From the NCBI GenBank assembly GCA_051201605.1, contig CP179201.1, forward strand, positions 992,001 to 1,056,000: a stretch of DNA of 64,000 nucleotides, in the 5' to 3' direction. The notes below the pieces were generated by a model. That model had not been told where the DNA came from. It made no database searches and saw nothing but the letters and a program-made list of their open reading frames with translations. This stretch comes from CABZJG01 sp902512685 (GTDB lineage Bacteria; Pseudomonadota; Alphaproteobacteria; Rhodobacterales; Rhodobacteraceae). A program made the translations under genes and the position numbers. Below are positions 60,502-64,000 of the stretch, piece by piece (positions within the stretch are counted from its first letter, which is position 1; every line of letters begins with the position of its first letter).

Positions 60502-61872
60502 CTAAAGACCACCTAGCTTATTGAGCAATTGGCAGTAGGCTTGTTGCCCCCGACGAAAACTTGACAGGCGGAAAAATTCATTCGGGGCGTGCACCTTTTC
60601 GTCTTCTAAACCAAAAGCGAATATGGTGGCATGAATCCCCAGTTGATCCAGCAGCATACTCATCACCGGGATTGAGCCCCCTGTTCTTACTATATAGGGA
60701 TCTTTGCCATAAACCTCGCTTAGAACTTCTGCGGCGATCTTGCTTGAATTATGACCTGACGGGGTCAAAAATGGATTTGCGCTGCCCGGCAACCTTTTGA
60801 CTTCAGCGCTCACCCCGGTTGGAATATTGGCTTCGACATGCGCTTTTAGCAAATCATAAATATGTTCAGGATCTTGATTGGCCACTAAGCGGCAGGTGAT
60901 TTTGGCATGCGCCTGCGCGGGCAGAACGGTTTTGGTGCCTTTGCCCTGATAGCCCCCCCATATGCCGTTTAATTCCAGTGTCGGGCGCGCCCAAAGCCGT
61001 TCGTTAGTGCTATAGCCCGGCTCGCCAAAGACATCAGGAACGCCCAAATCAGAGATATAACGGCCTTCATCAAAGGGCACTTTTGCAATGGCTTGTCGAT
61101 CGGGCTCGCTAAGCGGGACAACATCATCGTAAAACCCCTCAACCGTGATTTTCCCATCCAGCCCTTTCATCGAGGCAATGATATGTGAAAGCGCATGGAT
61201 TGGGTTGGCAATGCCGCCGCCCTGCATACCGGAATGTTGATCACCTTTGGCGCCGCTCACGGTGATTTCACAGCCCACAAGCCCTTTCAGTCCGATTATC
61301 ATATTGGGTTGGTTTTCATCCCACTGTCCGCCATCCGCGGAAAAAATCATATCAGCCTGCAGTAGCCTGGTATTTTCAGCAATAAACGGTGCAAGCGTTG
61401 GTGAGCCTATTTCCTCTTGGCCCTCAAAAAAGAACTTTACATTGACCGGCAGCTTGCCTTCGGTGGCCAGCAGAGCTTCAGCCGCCAAAATCGGAATAAG
61501 CATGCCGCCTTTGTCATCCGAAGCCCCTCGGCCGCGCACCGTGTCGTCAACAACCAAAGGCTCAAACGGCGGGCTTTCCCACAGATCAAACGGCTCGGCG
61601 GGTTGAACATCAAAATGGCCATAGATCAAAACAGTTGGCTTATCGCTGCCAGCCTTTAGCCAATCCCCGTAAACCACCGGATGAGTTTGTGTTTCCATAA
61701 ACCGCACATTTTCAATGCCGGCTCGGGTCAGTCGCTCAACCACCCAATGACCGGCGCGCACAACATCGCCAAAATTCTCATCCTTTGCCGAGACAGATGG
61801 AATGCGCACGAAGTCGAGTAATTCGTCGACAAACCGGCCTTGATGATCCTCTAGATACGTTTGCCAAGTCAT
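60502..61872 (-). CDS. M20-family metallopeptidase (dipeptidase-like)
   Basis: A 456-residue zinc peptidase. Zinc-binding sites are visible in LIYGHFDVQPAEP (about 80-92), GRGASDDKGGML (about 110) and FEGQEEIGSPTL (about 150), with the late H in FGLEDEKVHAPNE. The dimerisation domain lies between. Such enzymes cleave dipeptides such as carnosine or short peptides. ATG 61872 has GGAGGGGCGA upstream; the frame runs to 61968 without support. Cytoplasmic: no signal peptide. Confidence 0.87.
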   Translation of the reverse strand: MTWQTYLEDHQGRFVDELLDFVRIPSVSAKDENFGDVVRAGHWVVERLTRAGIENVRFMETQTHPVVYGDWLKAGSDKPTVLIYGHFDVQPAEPFDLWESPPFEPLVVDDTVRGRGASDDKGGMLIPILAAEALLATEGKLPVNVKFFFEGQEEIGSPTLAPFIAENTRLLQADMIFSADGGQWDENQPNMIIGLKGLVGCEITVSGAKGDQHSGMQGGGIANPIHALSHIIASMKGLDGKITVEGFYDDVVPLSEPDRQAIAKVPFDEGRYISDLGVPDVFGEPGYSTNERLWARPTLELNGIWGGYQGKGTKTVLPAQAHAKITCRLVANQDPEHIYDLLKAHVEANIPTGVSAEVKRLPGSANPFLTPSGHNSSKIAAEVLSEVYGKDPYIVRTGGSIPVMSMLLDQLGIHATIFAFGLEDEKVHAPNEFFRLSSFRRGQQAYCQLLNKLGGL

Positions 61873-62104
61873 TCGCCCCTCCAAAGATAAAACGTTCAAT
61901 TTATGTCTGGTCCAAAACAGGTTGCAACAGATTTTGACGTGAGTACAGATAAAATAACCACCTGACATCTGATCCGCTTTTTACGATCAAAACCGCCGAT
62001 AATACCAACTTTAGTCATGACGTTAACGCCATAATGAAATTGACATCATGCAGTTATAAAGTGGACAGTGGCCGCATAATTTTCAAAACCATTGGGGTAA
62101 ACCA

Positions 62105-63763
62105 ATGCCATATTATGATTTGGGCGCATATAGCCTTGCAATCACGACCGCCTCACCTGAGGCTCAGAAATGGTTCGATCGAGGGCTGAACTGGACCTAT
62201 GGGTTTAATCACCATGAGGCGGTAAGCTGTTTTCAAAAGGTGCTAGCGGCTGATCCAAGCTGCGCCATGGCCCATTGGGGCATCGCCTATGCATCTGGTC
62301 CCAATTACAACATGCCGTGGAAGCTGTTTGATAAAGCTGGCCGGAAGGCGGCGCTGGAAGCGGCCTATGATGCAACACAGCAAGCGATTGGGCTTTGCAG
62401 CGGCATCACACCCATAGAGGCGGCCTTGATCTCGGCGCTTCAGGCACGCTATCCGCAGCGCGCTTTGGATGATGACATGGAAAACTGGGATGACCGTTTT
62501 GCGGCCGAAATGCGGGCGGTGTTCGGGGCGTTTCCCGACGCCTTGGATGTGCGGTCTGTTTTTGTCGAGGCGATGCTTAATCGCACCCCGTGGAAAATGT
62601 GGGATTTGCCCAGCGGTATGCCAGCAGAGGGCGCCGATACCACAGAATGTCAGCAGGTTCTTGAAGCGGCCTTTGCCAATGATCCGGCGGCGATGCAGCA
62701 TCCTGGATTACTGCATCTTTATGTCCATCTGATGGAAATGTCGCCCATTCCCGAACGCGCCCTTAAGGCCGGGGATGCCCTGCGCACACTGGTGCCCGAT
62801 GCCGGTCATTTGGTGCATATGCCAACGCATATTGATGTGCTGTGCGGCAACTACAGCGATGTTGTGCTGTGGAACCAAAAGGCGGTCGAGGCGGATTTAA
62901 AGTATTATGAGCGCGAGGGCGCCTTTAACATCTATACCGGCTACCGGCAGCACAATTACCATTTCGTGATCTATGGCGCGATGTTTCTGGGTCAGTTTGA
63001 ACCAGCGCTGGCCGCCGTGCGCGGTATGGCGGAAACCACACCCGAAGATATGCTGCGCATGCCATCCCCGCCGATGGCAGATTATTTTGAAAGCTATCTG
63101 TCGATGGAGCCGCATCTTTTGGTGCGCTTTGGTAAATGGCATGAGGCAATTGCGTTGCCGTTGCCTGATGACCAAGAGCTGTTTTGCACGCTCACTGCCT
63201 TTACGCATTATGCCCGCGGCGTTGCCCATGCCGCGCTTGGCCATGTGGCCGAGGCTGAGGTCGAAGAAAAGCTGTTTTTAGCGGCCAAAGCCAGGGTCCC
63301 GGATAGCCGCGTGTTGCACAACAACAAAGTTATTCATCTGATGGAAATTGCAACCCATATGCTGCGCGGCGAGATTGCCTATCGTAAAGAAGAATATGAT
63401 CGGGCGTTTGAGCAGTTGCGCCAAGCGATCACGATAGAAGATAATTTGCCCTATGATGAGCCGTGGGGCTGGATGCAGCCCACGCGCCACGCGCTGGGCG
63501 CGCTGCTGTTTGAACAGGGTCATATTACCGAGGCCGAAACGGCCTACCGTGAAGATCTGGGGCTTGGCGGGCAATTATCGCGCGCCACTGTGCACCCCGA
63601 TAATGTCTGGAGCCTTAAAGGTCTTTATGATTGCCTTGAAGCCCGCGGCGAGGTGGTTGAGATCGTACATATAAGACACAGACTGCAGATGGCCGAGGCC
63701 CGCGCAGATCACAGCATCAAAGCCTCTTGCGCCTGCGCGCAAGCCGCGCTGCAGAGCAGCTAA
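62105..63763 (+). CDS. Tetratricopeptide-repeat protein of unknown function
   Basis: A 552-residue protein with TPR-like helical repeats. The opening GLNWTYGFNHHEAVSCFQKV and CAMAHWGIAYASGPNYNMPW are conserved in a family of soluble TPR proteins I recall, and the C-terminus has typical pairs such as RHALGALLFEQGHITEAETAY. No signal peptide or membrane segment. Histidines and tryptophans cluster in the first repeat, and a TPRxHID-like MPTHIDVL is central. The function is unknown; protein-protein interaction is the safe guess. Confidence 0.78.
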   Translation: MPYYDLGAYSLAITTASPEAQKWFDRGLNWTYGFNHHEAVSCFQKVLAADPSCAMAHWGIAYASGPNYNMPWKLFDKAGRKAALEAAYDATQQAIGLCSGITPIEAALISALQARYPQRALDDDMENWDDRFAAEMRAVFGAFPDALDVRSVFVEAMLNRTPWKMWDLPSGMPAEGADTTECQQVLEAAFANDPAAMQHPGLLHLYVHLMEMSPIPERALKAGDALRTLVPDAGHLVHMPTHIDVLCGNYSDVVLWNQKAVEADLKYYEREGAFNIYTGYRQHNYHFVIYGAMFLGQFEPALAAVRGMAETTPEDMLRMPSPPMADYFESYLSMEPHLLVRFGKWHEAIALPLPDDQELFCTLTAFTHYARGVAHAALGHVAEAEVEEKLFLAAKARVPDSRVLHNNKVIHLMEIATHMLRGEIAYRKEEYDRAFEQLRQAITIEDNLPYDEPWGWMQPTRHALGALLFEQGHITEAETAYREDLGLGGQLSRATVHPDNVWSLKGLYDCLEARGEVVEIVHIRHRLQMAEARADHSIKASCACAQAALQSS

Positions 63764-63800
63764 GATAGACCAAACTGAGCTTCTTTATGGATAGGTTCTG

Positions 63801-64000
63801 TTAAATCCGTTTAGCCCAAAGGTCATATTCACCAGCTTCGTCAACCTCAACCGACACAATATCCCCAACGCTTAAAGCTTCAAAACCTTTGTCGATAAAC
63901 AGATTACCGTCAATTTCGGGCGCGTCTGCTTTGGTGCGGCAGGTTGCGCCGCTCTCGTCAATCTCATCGACAATCACATCCAGCTTTTGGCCTACTTTAG
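63801..64000 (-). CDS. rimO: Ribosomal protein S12 methylthiotransferase, C-terminal end
   Basis: The minus strand ends with 65 visible codons before TAA (63801-63803) and continues past the window edge. The visible part, GQKLDVIVDEIDESGATC then TKADAPEIDGNLFID and GDIVSVEVDEAGEYDLWAKRI (partly quoted), is the TRAM domain that closes RimO. RimO adds a methylthio group to aspartate of ribosomal protein S12 using radical SAM chemistry. The catalytic part is outside the window. MiaB is a less likely alternative. Confidence 0.8.
   Translation of the reverse strand, partial: KVGQKLDVIVDEIDESGATCRTKADAPEIDGNLFIDKGFEALSVGDIVSVEVDEAGEYDLWAKRI

Noticed and set aside
1..64000. CRISPR arrays, insertion sequences, prophage genes
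   Set aside because: No regular repeat arrays, transposase motifs or phage structural genes were seen.

Overview
The window looks like a chromosomal segment of a marine alphaproteobacterium of the Rhodobacteraceae (Roseobacter group), probably a pelagic lineage of moderate GC content. The reasons are an alphaproteobacterial LexA box (GTTC-N7-GTTC), a class I PHA locus with a PhaR repressor, thyX, an alphaproteobacterial-type rpoH, a pcm-tolC-(popZ position) cluster, a cupin DMSP lyase beside a FAD/GcvT oxidoreductase, and several small families typical of Rhodobacteraceae (DUF6280, DUF6476). No phage, transposase, CRISPR array, tRNA or rRNA was recognised.

Layout. 1-458: end of a PhzF-like isomerase gene. 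849-5025 (minus): marR-iorA-iorB, an arylpyruvate:ferredoxin oxidoreductase operon. 5439-6855 (minus): a truncated hemoglobin gene broken by an in-frame TAA, overlapping a class III adenylyl cyclase, inside an AT-rich stretch. 7482-12255 (plus): DMSP lyase, FAD/GcvT oxidoreductase, amidase. 12300-16914 (minus): bdhA, metG, an MFS transporter and a LexA-box-controlled imuA-like gene. 17015-20347: aldo/keto reductase, XRE regulator, and a DUF2061/desaturase pair. 20517-30546: pcm, tolC, a PopZ-position protein, DUF6280, efp, ygfZ, a GT2 glycosyltransferase, lolD, lolC/E and two aminotransferases. 30853-38812: Ldh2-family dehydrogenase, a cueR-type regulator with a divergent target, hotdog thioesterase, alpha/beta hydrolase, YdcZ-like transporter, parE, a possible small RNA and a MATE transporter. 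38828-46340: aspartate aminotransferase, XRE-sdhE, a frameshifted MarR-family gene, gloA, thyX, an RluA-family synthase, rpoH and a Gfo/Idh/MocA oxidoreductase. 46337-50733: PHA locus phaZ / phaC-phaP-phaR. 50769-60229 (minus): a long operon for uptake and gamma-glutamylation of an amine. 60502-64000: M20 peptidase, TPR protein, and the end of rimO.

How the genes work together. PHA metabolism is the clearest module: synthase, depolymerase, phasin and repressor are adjacent and share palindromic CTGC-N3-GCAG sites, while bdhA lies elsewhere. The 50-60 kb operon carries a binding protein, an unusually long permease, two glutamine-synthetase-like ligases, two FAD amine oxidases, a class I amidotransferase and a DDAH-like hydrolase. 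This is an expanded Puu-type pathway for polyamine or guanidino-amine nitrogen, although no transporter ATPase is present. The DMSP lyase and FAD/GcvT genes suggest use of algal osmolytes.

The points most worth checking are the globin/cyclase pair with its nonsense codon, the permease with extra membrane and binding-protein-like segments, the terminator-ended RNA before the MATE gene, the MerR-type 19-bp-spacer promoter in front of a DUF4396 gene, and the +1 frameshift in a conserved MarR-family regulator. Because two otherwise intact genes carry single lesions, sequencing or assembly error must be excluded first.
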